From Maricaulis maris_C (GTDB taxonomy: Bacteria > Pseudomonadota > Alphaproteobacteria > Caulobacterales > Maricaulaceae), in NCBI RefSeq assembly GCF_049116555.1, contig NZ_JAGDYT010000025.1, forward strand, positions 186,001 to 250,000: a DNA stretch of 64,000 nt, in the 5' to 3' direction. The position numbers and the translations under genes are program-made. This document shows, piece after piece, positions 9,520 to 16,993 of the stretch. Below the pieces are notes generated by a model. The model saw only the letters and a list, made by a program, of their open reading frames with translations. It was not told where the DNA came from and searched no databases. Every line of letters starts with the position of its first letter. The stretch's first letter is position 1.

Positions 9520-10821
9520 TTATCCGGCGCGTTTCACGAACCGGGCAATGAAGAAGCCGTCCATACCGCCCTGCTCGGCCCAGAGGGCCGGCGTGAGGCG
9601 CACCCAGCCCGCTGGCGTCAGCGCGGTTTCCAGGCCCGGCAATTCCTCGGCCCTGATGGGCGATTCCTTGAGCTGCCTGTTGCGGCCCACAACCCGCCCG
9701 GCAAGGGCCTCGCCTTCTTCCGGCTGCAGCGAGCAGGTGCACAGGACCAGCTGACCGCCAGGTTTCAGCATGTCGGCGGCGGCCTTGATCATTTCGTCCT
9801 GAAGTCGGGCCATGCGCGGCGTATCTTCGGCCTGCTTGATCCAGCCTGCTTCCGGGTGGCGGCGCAGCGTGCCGGTGGCGGTGCAAGGGGCATCCAGCAG
9901 AACCGCGTCCGCCCGCTGAGGCGGCATGAATTCGCGCGCATCACCGGCTACCAGCTGAGCATTCAGACCCGTTCTGTCGAGATTCTCCCGCACCCGCTGA
10001 AGCCGCTTTTCCGACAGGTCCAGCGCCGTGACATCGGCACCGGTGGCGGCCAGCTGCAGGGTTTTCCCGCCGGGTGCGGCGCACAGATCGATGGCAAGCT
10101 TGCCGGGGCCAAGATCAAGCAAGGTGGCGGGAATGGCTGCCGCAGCGTCCTGGGCCCACCAGGCGCCCTCCTCATAACCGGGCAAGGCTCGGACATCGCC
10201 GACCACGTTTCGGCGCAAGCTGCCATTTGGCAGGATCTCCGCCTCCAGCTTTTCAGCCCAGGCCTCGGTCTCGGCTTGGTTGCGCAGGGTCAGATCGAGT
10301 GGTGGCGGAGTCATGATGGCGTTGGCAATGCGGCTCAGCGTTCCCGGGCCATAGGCCGTCCGCCAGCTATCGCGCAGCCATTCCGGCAGATTGTCGCGGG
10401 GCAGGGTCTGCTTGACGAGACTGGCACCTTCGCGGTCCATACGGCGCAGGACCGCATTGATCAGGCCCTTCATGCGTTGGGCGTCGGGGCGCTCTTGGGC
10501 CAGGTCGACGGTCGAGGACACGACGGCATGCGGTGCGCCTTCCATCCACAGGAGCTGCGTGGCGCCGGTCACCAGCAGGGCCTCTGCGCCCTTTGATGTC
10601 TCGTCCAGCGGCCGCGAAAGCAGCTTGTTGAGCACGGTGCGCGTCTGGCCGAGACGCCGGAAAGTGGTGGCGGTGATGGCGCGGGCGAAGGCGCGGTCGC
10701 GATCGCTCATGGCGTTGAAGTCTGGCGTGTGTTCCAGCGCAGCCTCAAGGGTCCGGCGCTGTTTCATCACGGCAAGATAGGCAAGGGCCGCGGCGCGGCG
10801 TGGGGCAAGTCCGTCACTCAT
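9520..10821 (-). CDS. rsmB: 16S rRNA (cytosine-967-C5)-methyltransferase, RsmB family
   Basis: The 433-residue protein has an N-terminal NusB-like helical domain (about 1-130) and a C-terminal SAM-dependent RNA methyltransferase domain. SAM motif I appears as DLCAAPGGKT, followed by an acidic ADVTALDLS. The two cysteines used by RNA m5C enzymes are present in LLDAPCTATG and CTCSLQPEE. The family methylates C967 of 16S rRNA. It is the first gene of the leftward rsmB-rpe-heparinase-dehydratase-purH block. Related m5C methyltransferases share these motifs; the NusB-like domain favours RsmB. Confidence 0.93.
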   Translation of the reverse strand: MSDGLAPRRAAALAYLAVMKQRRTLEAALEHTPDFNAMSDRDRAFARAITATTFRRLGQTRTVLNKLLSRPLDETSKGAEALLVTGATQLLWMEGAPHAVVSSTVDLAQERPDAQRMKGLINAVLRRMDREGASLVKQTLPRDNLPEWLRDSWRTAYGPGTLSRIANAIMTPPPLDLTLRNQAETEAWAEKLEAEILPNGSLRRNVVGDVRALPGYEEGAWWAQDAAAAIPATLLDLGPGKLAIDLCAAPGGKTLQLAATGADVTALDLSEKRLQRVRENLDRTGLNAQLVAGDAREFMPPQRADAVLLDAPCTATGTLRRHPEAGWIKQAEDTPRMARLQDEMIKAAADMLKPGGQLVLCTCSLQPEEGEALAGRVVGRNRQLKESPIRAEELPGLETALTPAGWVRLTPALWAEQGGMDGFFIARFVKRAG

Positions 10822-10874
10822 GGCGCGGAGCTAGCACGCGGGCCGCGCCCCGTCGATCACTCGCTGCGGCGCCG

Positions 10875-11771
10875 TCATCCCCAGGGACCGCGCTGTGACC
10901 AGGGTCCTGGCTGGACCGCGGCGCTGGCGCCCGCCATCTGGCGCAGGCGGTCGATCCGGTTGGCAGTGTCCGGATGGGTCGAGAAGAGATTGTCCATTCG
11001 CTGACCATTGAGCGGATTGATGATGAACATGTGAGCGGTCGCCGGATTGCGTTCCGCGCCGACATTCATTGTCTGCCGGGCTGAGCGCTCGATCTTCTCG
11101 AGGGCACCGGCCAGCGCCATCGGGTCGCCGGCGATCTCTGCACCGACCCGGTCCGCCTCGTATTCGCGGGCCCGGCTGATCGCGCTCTGGACCAACATCG
11201 CTGCCATCGGAGCAAAAATCATCATGGCCAGCGAGCCGAGCAATCCGGCGCGGTTATTGCCGCCGAAGAAAAGGGCGAAATTGGCCAGCATGCCGATGGC
11301 ACCCGCCAGCGTGGCGGTGATTGTCATGGTCAGGGTGTCGCGGTTCTTCACATGTGCCAGTTCGTGCGCCATCACGCCCTGGATTTCGGACCGTGAAAGG
11401 CGTTGCAGGAGCCCGGTTGTCGCGGCAACGGCTGCATGGGCCGGGTCGCGCCCGGTTGCAAAGGCATTGGGCTGGTCGCTCTCGATCACGAAGACGCGGG
11501 GAATGGGCAAGCCTGCGCGTCGCGCCAGAAATTCCACATCGCTGGCATATTGACGCAGGGCGGGATGGCGCTCGTCTGCCCCGACTTCCCTGGCACCATG
11601 CATGCGCAGAACCATGTCAGACGAATTCCACCAGGCGAAAAGATTCATCGCCGCGGCCACGATCAAGGCCAGCATCGCACCGGCAGCCCCTCCGAGCAGA
11701 TAGCCAATCCCCATGAAGAGCGCGGTCATGCCCGCGAGGAGGAGGAAGGTTCGAAGTGTATTCGCTGTCAT
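10875..11771 (-). CDS. htpX: Protease HtpX, M48 membrane zinc metalloprotease
   Basis: HtpX degrades misfolded membrane proteins at the inner membrane. The 298 residues show two N-terminal membrane segments (about 8-45), the zinc site AHELAHVKNRDTL, two further hydrophobic segments (about 145-195), and the downstream zinc ligand in YEADRVGAEIAGDP. The length is normal for the family. It starts 53 bp from a divergently transcribed gene, so a shared regulatory region is likely. No sigma-32-like promoter could be confirmed by eye. Confidence 0.95.
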   Translation of the reverse strand: MTANTLRTFLLLAGMTALFMGIGYLLGGAAGAMLALIVAAAMNLFAWWNSSDMVLRMHGAREVGADERHPALRQYASDVEFLARRAGLPIPRVFVIESDQPNAFATGRDPAHAAVAATTGLLQRLSRSEIQGVMAHELAHVKNRDTLTMTITATLAGAIGMLANFALFFGGNNRAGLLGSLAMMIFAPMAAMLVQSAISRAREYEADRVGAEIAGDPMALAGALEKIERSARQTMNVGAERNPATAHMFIINPLNGQRMDNLFSTHPDTANRIDRLRQMAGASAAVQPGPWSQRGPWG

Positions 11772-11824
11772 TGGTCTTGCCTGGTTGTCTTGGCGAGCTG
11801 TGGCTCTCGGCTTATCTAGATGGG

Positions 11825-12073
11825 ATGAGCGAGAAAGATCAGCAAGGCGGGAACGACACCGCGCCCATCCCCTCTTCCACGCCGAACGCCAAGGCGGCCC
11901 CCAAAGCGCTCAGCCCGGCGGCGGAGCGGGCCTTGGCCGAAGCCGCGGCGCGTCGTGAAGCCGCGGAACAGGCGGAAGCGGCTGATGCGCCTGCTGAGCT
12001 GGGTGGTCGAAAGGGGCCGGAGCCGACCCGTTTCGGAGACTGGGAGAAGAAGGGCATTATCTGTGACTTCTGA
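11825..12073 (+). CDS. DUF1674 protein, succinate dehydrogenase assembly factor 4 (SDHAF4/Sdh8) homologue
   Basis: This 82-residue protein ends with the hallmark of the DUF1674 family: GGRKGPEPTRFGDWEKKGI followed by CDF at the C-terminus. The N-terminal two thirds is low-complexity, rich in Ala, Glu and Pro, probably disordered. Mitochondrial members help flavinated SdhA assemble into complex II; the same role here is inferred from homology. I chose ATG 11825 because the longer frame starting at 11756 would add a Leu-rich stretch that reads like the htpX leader. Its last 11 bases overlap the GTG start of the next gene. Confidence 0.85.
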   Translation: MSEKDQQGGNDTAPIPSSTPNAKAAPKALSPAAERALAEAAARREAAEQAEAADAPAELGGRKGPEPTRFGDWEKKGIICDF

Positions 12074-12500
12074 CGCCCCGGTCGGACCTCCCTACGAGAT
12101 TTCCGTTTATCCCGACCGCGGATTCTTCGAGCTTGTCTGGCGTGGTCAGATCGGGCTGGACGCTGTGCGTGCCGCCTATGCCGAAGTCGCTGCCCATCCT
12201 GACTGGAAGCCCCATTTCAACCGTCTCGTCGTCTACAAGGCGGAGGCCGATGTCGATGACATGAAGTTCGCGGATATCGACGCCATCAAGACGGCCCTTT
12301 CGGACTGGCAGGCGGATCATGCGCCCGGCCACAGCCTCTTTGGCGCCAATGTCGTTGAATCGCCGTTCTTTGACGCGCTCGGCGCAGTCTGGGAGGCCCT
12401 TTATCAGGGCAATGAGACCCTGACAGTGCGCATATTCAAGACACGCGACGCGGCGACGGACTGGCTTGACGGGGTTCGTGTGGACGCGCCTGACGCGTGA
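12063..12500 (+). CDS. Uncharacterised 145-residue protein, STAS/SpoIIAA-like, translationally coupled
   Basis: The likely start is GTG at 12063, inside the end of the DUF1674 gene, a classic overlap for coupled translation; a longer ATG start at 11955 would lie entirely over that gene. The protein alternates short strands and helices (YEISVYPDRGFFELVW, then HPDWKPHFNRLVVY, ending FKTRDAATDWL), a pattern reminiscent of SpoIIAA-like/STAS domains. A second protein at 48207-48608 has the same spacing of Trp, GHS and FTTRPEALEWL elements, suggesting a small paralogous family. No catalytic residues are apparent and no function can be assigned. Confidence 0.7.
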   Translation: MTSDAPVGPPYEISVYPDRGFFELVWRGQIGLDAVRAAYAEVAAHPDWKPHFNRLVVYKAEADVDDMKFADIDAIKTALSDWQADHAPGHSLFGANVVESPFFDALGAVWEALYQGNETLTVRIFKTRDAATDWLDGVRVDAPDA

Positions 12501-12519
12501 AGCCGAGGGCTCCGGCTTC
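12499..12519 (+). terminator. Short hairpin after the coupled gene, weak terminator candidate
   Basis: GAAGCCG and CGGCTTC form a 7-bp stem with a 7-base loop directly at the stop codon. There is no T-run, so a terminator role is uncertain. Confidence 0.25.
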
Positions 12520-12573
12520 GCCTCACCGGTGCAGAGGCTTAGCGGGACCGTGACGGGCTGCTAGTGTGCCGGA

Positions 12574-13098
12574 ATGGAACACCGGATTCTCAGTCTCATG
12601 ATCGCCCTGACGAGCCTGACGCTCGGCTCGACCGCCGCCACGGCTCAATCGGCGCCAGTGCGCGATTGCTCGCCCGAGGATATCCGGCAGGCTCTGGCGG
12701 GTGATTATGCCGGTCCGCCGTGTCGCTTTACTGAAATGCCCGCAGACGCCTCGCCACAACTGGCCGGCGCCCGGCCAACAGTGCGGGATGAGCGAACGGT
12801 TGCGCAGCCGGAGCCGCGCCGCATGGCTGTGCGCGAGATGCCGCGCACGCCATTTCCCGCGGCCATGCCCGTGGCGCGCGCCGAAGCGGCCACGGTCCGA
12901 TTGTCCGATGACTTCTTCCAGGGAGGCCTGGTTGGCGGGGTCGGCCGCGCACCGACAATCCAGTACGGCTATCGCGGCATGATCGTAATTGACGCATCCG
13001 GCCGCGTTGCACTGCTCACTCCGGGCCAGCGCGCCAGCGGGCCGGTGGTGAGCATGGAGGCCCGGGCCGGTTTGCGGACGCGCCTGGTCGGTCCGTAA
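12574..13098 (+). CDS. Uncharacterised secreted protein
   Basis: The 174-residue product begins with a standard Sec signal peptide (MEHRILSLMIALTSLTLGS, with cleavage probably after ATAQ). The mature part is proline- and arginine-rich for about 90 residues, then has a glycine-rich stretch GGLVGGVGRAP and a beta-rich end. One Cys pair (DCSPED and PPCRFTEM) could form a disulfide in the periplasm. I do not recognise the family. It stands alone between a rightward gene pair and the converging pyrF. Confidence 0.7.
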   Translation: MEHRILSLMIALTSLTLGSTAATAQSAPVRDCSPEDIRQALAGDYAGPPCRFTEMPADASPQLAGARPTVRDERTVAQPEPRRMAVREMPRTPFPAAMPVARAEAATVRLSDDFFQGGLVGGVGRAPTIQYGYRGMIVIDASGRVALLTPGQRASGPVVSMEARAGLRTRLVGP

Positions 13099-13113
13099 AC
13101 CCTTGTCGTCGGA

Positions 13114-13806
13114 TCAGACGCTGGCGATTTCCGATACGATGGCCGCTGCGGCCGCTTCGGGATCCGGCGCGGCATTGATCGGTCGGCCGACCACAAGATG
13201 GCTGGCGCCGTCTGCGAGGGCGCTGGCCGGCGTCGCAACCCGCTTCTGATCACCGACATCCGCGCCGGCTGGTCGGATGCCAGGGGTCACAATCAGCAGC
13301 TCATCGCCGAATCGTTCCCGGATTTCCTTCGCTTCATGCGCGCTGGCGACGATCCCGTCGACGCCCGCTTCAAGCGATTGTTCGACCCGGCGCAAGACCA
13401 GGTCGCGCGCGCCATAGGCATACCCCATCTCCGCCAGCATGGCGTCGTCATAGCAAGTCATCACGGTCACGCCGAGAAGCTTGAGATTTGAGCCTTCACG
13501 ACCGGCAACGGCGGCGCGCATGACAGCCGGTTCCGCGTGGATGGTCAGGAGATCGGCGCCTCCCGTCGTGATTGACCGGGTTGCCTTCTCTACCGTGGCA
13601 GGAATGTCGTGAAGCTTGAAGTCGAGGAAGACCTGCTTGCCTGTCGCCTTGATCTTGCGGCACAGCTCCATCCCGCCCATGGGAAAGAGCTGGAGCCCGA
13701 TCTTGTAGAAATTGGCGGTATCGCCAATGGACTCGACCAGAGCCCATGCGGCGTCGGTCGTCGGCAGGTCGAGCGCGACGATAAGGCGGGAATCAGCGTG
13801 TGACAT
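13114..13806 (-). CDS. pyrF: Orotidine 5'-phosphate decarboxylase
   Basis: PyrF converts OMP to UMP, the final step of de novo pyrimidine synthesis. The 230 residues show the family landmarks: IVALDLPTTDAA at the start, the catalytic Lys-Asp array in FLDFKLHDIPATV, and the phosphate-binding end GIRPAG with SHLVVGRPI. Length and order match the short bacterial class. It stands alone, ending 15 bp from the converging secreted-protein gene and beginning close to the end of the LysE gene, which lies upstream on the same strand. Confidence 0.97.
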   Translation of the reverse strand: MSHADSRLIVALDLPTTDAAWALVESIGDTANFYKIGLQLFPMGGMELCRKIKATGKQVFLDFKLHDIPATVEKATRSITTGGADLLTIHAEPAVMRAAVAGREGSNLKLLGVTVMTCYDDAMLAEMGYAYGARDLVLRRVEQSLEAGVDGIVASAHEAKEIRERFGDELLIVTPGIRPAGADVGDQKRVATPASALADGASHLVVGRPINAAPDPEAAAAAIVSEIASV

Positions 13807-13815
13807 AGGGCGCTT

Positions 13816-14442
13816 CTAAACCGCGTCGTCGACCAGAATCAAGCGTAGGCCCAGACCACCGAACGCGGTCGCTGACAGGCCATTCAGCGCGCGCCGTGCG
13901 GTGCGCGACCCGGCCAGCCAGGCCTGAGCCTGCCCGGCTGCCAGCGCGACAATGATCAGGACTCCCGTGCCGATGGAGAAAAATATCCCGCCCAGCACAA
14001 GCATTTGCAGCCAGACAGGCGACAGCTCGGCATTCGTGAACTGGGGCAGGAAGGCGAGGAAGAAGAGGCCGATCTTCGGGTTGAGCAAGTTGGTCACCAG
14101 GCCACGACGAAAAGCGCGCCAGCTGCTGCGGGCGCCCTTGGAATCCAGCGGAGCATCCAGGTGACGCAACGTTCTCCACGCCAAGTAGAGAAGATAGAAG
14201 GCGCCGGCGTATCGGACGACCGTCAGGGCATGCTCGACGGTGGCCAGGAGTGCGGCGAGGCCTGCAGCGGCCAGCACCGTCCAGATTGCGCCTCCGGCGA
14301 CGATGCCGGCAGCGCCGGCGAGGCCGGCGACGCGACCCCGTGAGGCAGCCGTGGCGAGCGTGAAGGCCATATCGGGTCCGGGCGCCAGGGCGAGCGCTGT
14401 CGCGCCGACCAGAAAGACCGGAAAAAGGGCAGGATCAAGCAT
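13816..14442 (-). CDS. LysE/RhtB family amino acid exporter
   Basis: The 208-residue protein has about six hydrophobic segments and the family opening: a first helix ending in ALAPGPDMAF. LysE/RhtB proteins export amino acids such as lysine, homoserine or threonine across the inner membrane; the substrate cannot be told here. I chose ATG 14442 (MLDPALFPVFLVG) because the upstream in-frame residues are hydrophilic and precede a normal first helix. It is divergent from the SdpR-type regulator, with 140 bp between starts that contain a clear palindrome, so the exporter may share that regulator. Confidence 0.87.
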   Translation of the reverse strand: MLDPALFPVFLVGATALALAPGPDMAFTLATAASRGRVAGLAGAAGIVAGGAIWTVLAAAGLAALLATVEHALTVVRYAGAFYLLYLAWRTLRHLDAPLDSKGARSSWRAFRRGLVTNLLNPKIGLFFLAFLPQFTNAELSPVWLQMLVLGGIFFSIGTGVLIIVALAAGQAQAWLAGSRTARRALNGLSATAFGGLGLRLILVDDAV

Positions 14443-14526
14443 GGTGAACTCGTGAGGGACGGGGGCGTTTGTCGGCAGATTGCCGCGTCTGACGGCTTTG
14501 TCCATTCTCGCCGGGTTCAAGAGTCG

Positions 14527-14546
14527 GTGACTTGTGATTAGTCACA
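14527..14546. promoter_or_regulatory. Palindromic operator candidate for the SdpR-type repressor
   Basis: Two overlapping symmetric arrangements are visible: GTGACT-N7-AGTCAC (14527-14545) and TGTGA-N4-TCACA (14533-14546). They lie 37 bp before the repressor start and between divergent genes, the expected place for autoregulation by an ArsR-type dimer. Confidence 0.5.
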
Positions 14547-14582
14547 TGCCGAATTATTGATGGGACATGAGACTCCGACCCG

Positions 14583-14873
14583 ATGAGTGACGTGTTCAAG
14601 GCCTTGGCCCACCCGGTGCGGCGGGACGTGCTTCGTGCCCTTCGGGACGGACCCCAGTCGGCCGGTGAGCTGGCGGCCCGGTATCCGGTGTCAAAGCCAA
14701 CCATGTCAGGCCATTTCGCCAGCCTCAAGGCGGCCGGCCTGATCATCGCCGAGCGGCATGGCACCACCATTGTCTATCGTCTCAATGCCAGCGTTGCCGA
14801 TGAGGCTCTGGGCTGGCTCATGGAACTGGTCGGCAACCAGCATGGCGCAAAGCCGGGCCAGAAAGAGGAATAG
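14583..14873 (+). CDS. ArsR-family transcriptional repressor, SdpR type
   Basis: A 96-residue winged-helix protein with the SdpR-like start MSDVFKALAHPVRRDVLRAL, recognition helix in VSKPTMSGHFASLKAAGL, and wing in ERHGTTIVYRLN. No metal-binding cysteines are present, unlike metal-sensing ArsR proteins. In Bacillus subtilis, SdpR represses the sdpRI pair and is titrated to the membrane by SdpI; the gene directly downstream here, 2 bp away, encodes an SdpI-type protein, so the pair structure is kept. Whether the same titration occurs is inference. A palindrome precedes the gene. Confidence 0.9.
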   Translation: MSDVFKALAHPVRRDVLRALRDGPQSAGELAARYPVSKPTMSGHFASLKAAGLIIAERHGTTIVYRLNASVADEALGWLMELVGNQHGAKPGQKEE

Positions 14874-14875
14874 GG

Positions 14876-15595
14876 ATGCGAGCGGCACTTCTCAGATCAA
14901 TGGTCTTCATCCTGCCAGCCTTGGCCATGGCGGCCGCGGGATGGCTCGGAACAGATGCCGATACCCGGATACCGGTCCATTGGGGCATTGACGGCCAGCC
15001 TGACCGCTGGGGCGGACGCCTCGAAGCCTTCTTCCTTTTGCCTGCGATCATGATCGGGATCAGTCTCGCCTTTGCCATACTGCCTGCGATCGATCCGCGT
15101 GGCCGCAACCTGGCGCGCTCCCGTGTGGTCCTGAATACGGCCTGGTCCGGAACGCTGGCCCTTCTCCTTGTGCTCGAGGCGGCGATGCTTGCTTTCGGCC
15201 TGGGCTGGGTCGACGCGGATGGGACCCGGTTCATGCCGGGTCTGAGCCTGACCGCCGTTGGCATTCTCTTCATCCTGCTCGGCAATGTCCTGGGCAAGGC
15301 GCGGCCGAACTGGTTTGTCGGAATCCGGACCCCCTGGACGCTGTCCTCGGACCTGGCCTGGGACAAAACGCACCGCTTGGTCGGTCGCCTGATGGTTCTG
15401 GCCGGGCTGATCCTGCTCGCCGGCGTCTGGTTCCTGCCGGCAAAGCTTCAATTCGGTCTGGCCCTGATTGTCGGCCTGGCGCCGGCTGTCATTGGTACGG
15501 CTTATTCCTACTGGGTTTGGCGCAATGACCCGACCCGCGAGACAGCGATGCCGGATGAGATCGAGACAGACGACCCTCAGGCCTCCAGCGATTAG
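14876..15595 (+). CDS. SdpI family membrane protein (DUF1648 plus SdpI domain)
   Basis: The 239-residue protein has about six membrane helices. The N-terminal DUF1648 motif IPVHWGIDGQPDRWG follows the first helix, and the SdpI motif NWFVGIRTPWTLSSD with AWDKTHRLVGRL lies before the last two helices. In Bacillus, SdpI is both immunity protein against the toxin SDP and signal receptor for SdpR. No sdpABC toxin genes are visible here, so a toxin-immunity role is not supported; a membrane stress-sensing role together with the adjacent repressor is more likely. Its stop overlaps the converging glsA stop by 4 bp. Confidence 0.88.
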   Translation: MRAALLRSMVFILPALAMAAAGWLGTDADTRIPVHWGIDGQPDRWGGRLEAFFLLPAIMIGISLAFAILPAIDPRGRNLARSRVVLNTAWSGTLALLLVLEAAMLAFGLGWVDADGTRFMPGLSLTAVGILFILLGNVLGKARPNWFVGIRTPWTLSSDLAWDKTHRLVGRLMVLAGLILLAGVWFLPAKLQFGLALIVGLAPAVIGTAYSYWVWRNDPTRETAMPDEIETDDPQASSD

Positions 15596-16857
15596 GCGCG
15601 GGTGACCCCGGAGAAGATATGGAAGGGGAAGGCCTCGACGAGGCGTTTTGAGACTTCAATTCCGCGAACAGGATTGCCTTGTCGATCGAGGCGCGGGCTC
15701 CAGAGGCTGAAGCCGCCCACGCCAGGCACCACGATCATCAGGCCGCCGGACACGCCCGATTTGGCCGGCAGACCGACCGTGAAGGCGTATTCGCCGGAGT
15801 AGTCATACATGCCGCAGGTCAGCATGAGCGAGAGCGTATTGCGCACGATTTGGCTGTCTATCACCCGGTGCCCGGTGGTCGGACAGACCCCGCCATTGGC
15901 CAGCGTGCCGGCCACCACGGCCAGATGCCGGCAATCCATCCGGATCGCGCAGGCCCGGAAGTAAAGGTCTAGCGCTTCGCCGGGGGACGATTCCTCGGGG
16001 AAGGCATCGTGCTCATCCATCAGTTTGACGAGGGAGAGATTACGATGCGCCGTGGCGCGCTCACTCTCATAAACCGCCTGGTCAATCTCGGCCCCGGCCC
16101 CACCTGTCGCCGAGCTGACAAAGCGTTTCAGGAGTTCGGCCCTCTCTGTCACCGGCAAGTGCGGCCGGATCATTGAGGCGCACATGATGGCACCGGAATT
16201 GATCATCGGATTGTGCGGCCGGTTGTCTGCATCAAGAGCCAGTTCGTTGAAGCGGCGCCCCGATGGTTCGCGTCCGACATGGCGATGCACCTGGTTCTCT
16301 CCGTTGAGGGCCATCGCGAAAGCGTAGATCAGCGGTTTGATCACGGATTGTTGGCAGAAGGCGGTCCGGGCATCACCGATCGCCATCTGCTGGCCATCAA
16401 TCGTACAGGCCGCCATGCCGAAGGCGTCCGGGTCCTGCTTTGCCAGTTCTGGAATATAGTCAGCGAGATGGCCGCCATCGGCGTCCCGGGCATAGGCGAA
16501 AATATTGGCCAGGCGGCTGGAGAACTGCCCGAAGCTGGCAATCGCGAGGCGGTTGTCCAGGGCATTGTGAATCAGGTTGAGCGCGTCCGACGTCAATCCG
16601 CTCGCCAGGCTGTCGGCGTCCAGCGGTCCTGCAGCGAGATCCGCAAGGCTCGCCAGGCGCGGCAGCTCTTCCGGGACCAGGCCGGCCAATGCCAGATGGT
16701 CGATCAGGCTTGCTCCATCCTCGCACCCGGCTGCCCGGCCGGCGCGGCAGACGGCCTGGGCCAACTCACGCCGCGAATCGCGATCGGCGGCGTCCTGCTC
16801 AAAGCGGGCCGGCCGGGCGATAAATCGGGCGAATGGGTCGTTTCCGGATGCGGTCAT
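15592..16857 (-). CDS. glsA: Glutaminase A with N-terminal extension
   Basis: The enzyme hydrolyses glutamine to glutamate and ammonia and belongs to the serine-dependent beta-lactamase-like glutaminase family. Core motifs are ACTIDGQQMAIGDA, the catalytic QQSVIKP with Ser and Lys, and NPMINSGAIM. At 421 residues it is about 110 longer than typical bacterial GlsA (about 305); the extra N-terminal part is helical and may correspond to the N-terminal region of eukaryotic-type glutaminases. I chose ATG 16857, since the frame upstream to 16899 has no feature. It is divergent from argG. Confidence 0.9.
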   Translation of the reverse strand: MTASGNDPFARFIARPARFEQDAADRDSRRELAQAVCRAGRAAGCEDGASLIDHLALAGLVPEELPRLASLADLAAGPLDADSLASGLTSDALNLIHNALDNRLAIASFGQFSSRLANIFAYARDADGGHLADYIPELAKQDPDAFGMAACTIDGQQMAIGDARTAFCQQSVIKPLIYAFAMALNGENQVHRHVGREPSGRRFNELALDADNRPHNPMINSGAIMCASMIRPHLPVTERAELLKRFVSSATGGAGAEIDQAVYESERATAHRNLSLVKLMDEHDAFPEESSPGEALDLYFRACAIRMDCRHLAVVAGTLANGGVCPTTGHRVIDSQIVRNTLSLMLTCGMYDYSGEYAFTVGLPAKSGVSGGLMIVVPGVGGFSLWSPRLDRQGNPVRGIEVSKRLVEAFPFHIFSGVTRA

Positions 16858-16993
16858 GGGAGTCAGAATGGGCAGGATTGTCCATCTGTCCACCGGCAAG
16901 ACGCGTCATGATCATGCCGAAACTGCCGTGAAACACTTGCCTGTGAGCAAGAGCAGCGCTACGCGCAGGGGCAAATCGAGAAGGAATTTGCTC

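Noticed and set aside
14876..15595. SdpI as toxin immunity within a toxin-production operon
   Set aside because: No sdpA, sdpB or sdpC-like genes are adjacent, so toxin production is not supported.
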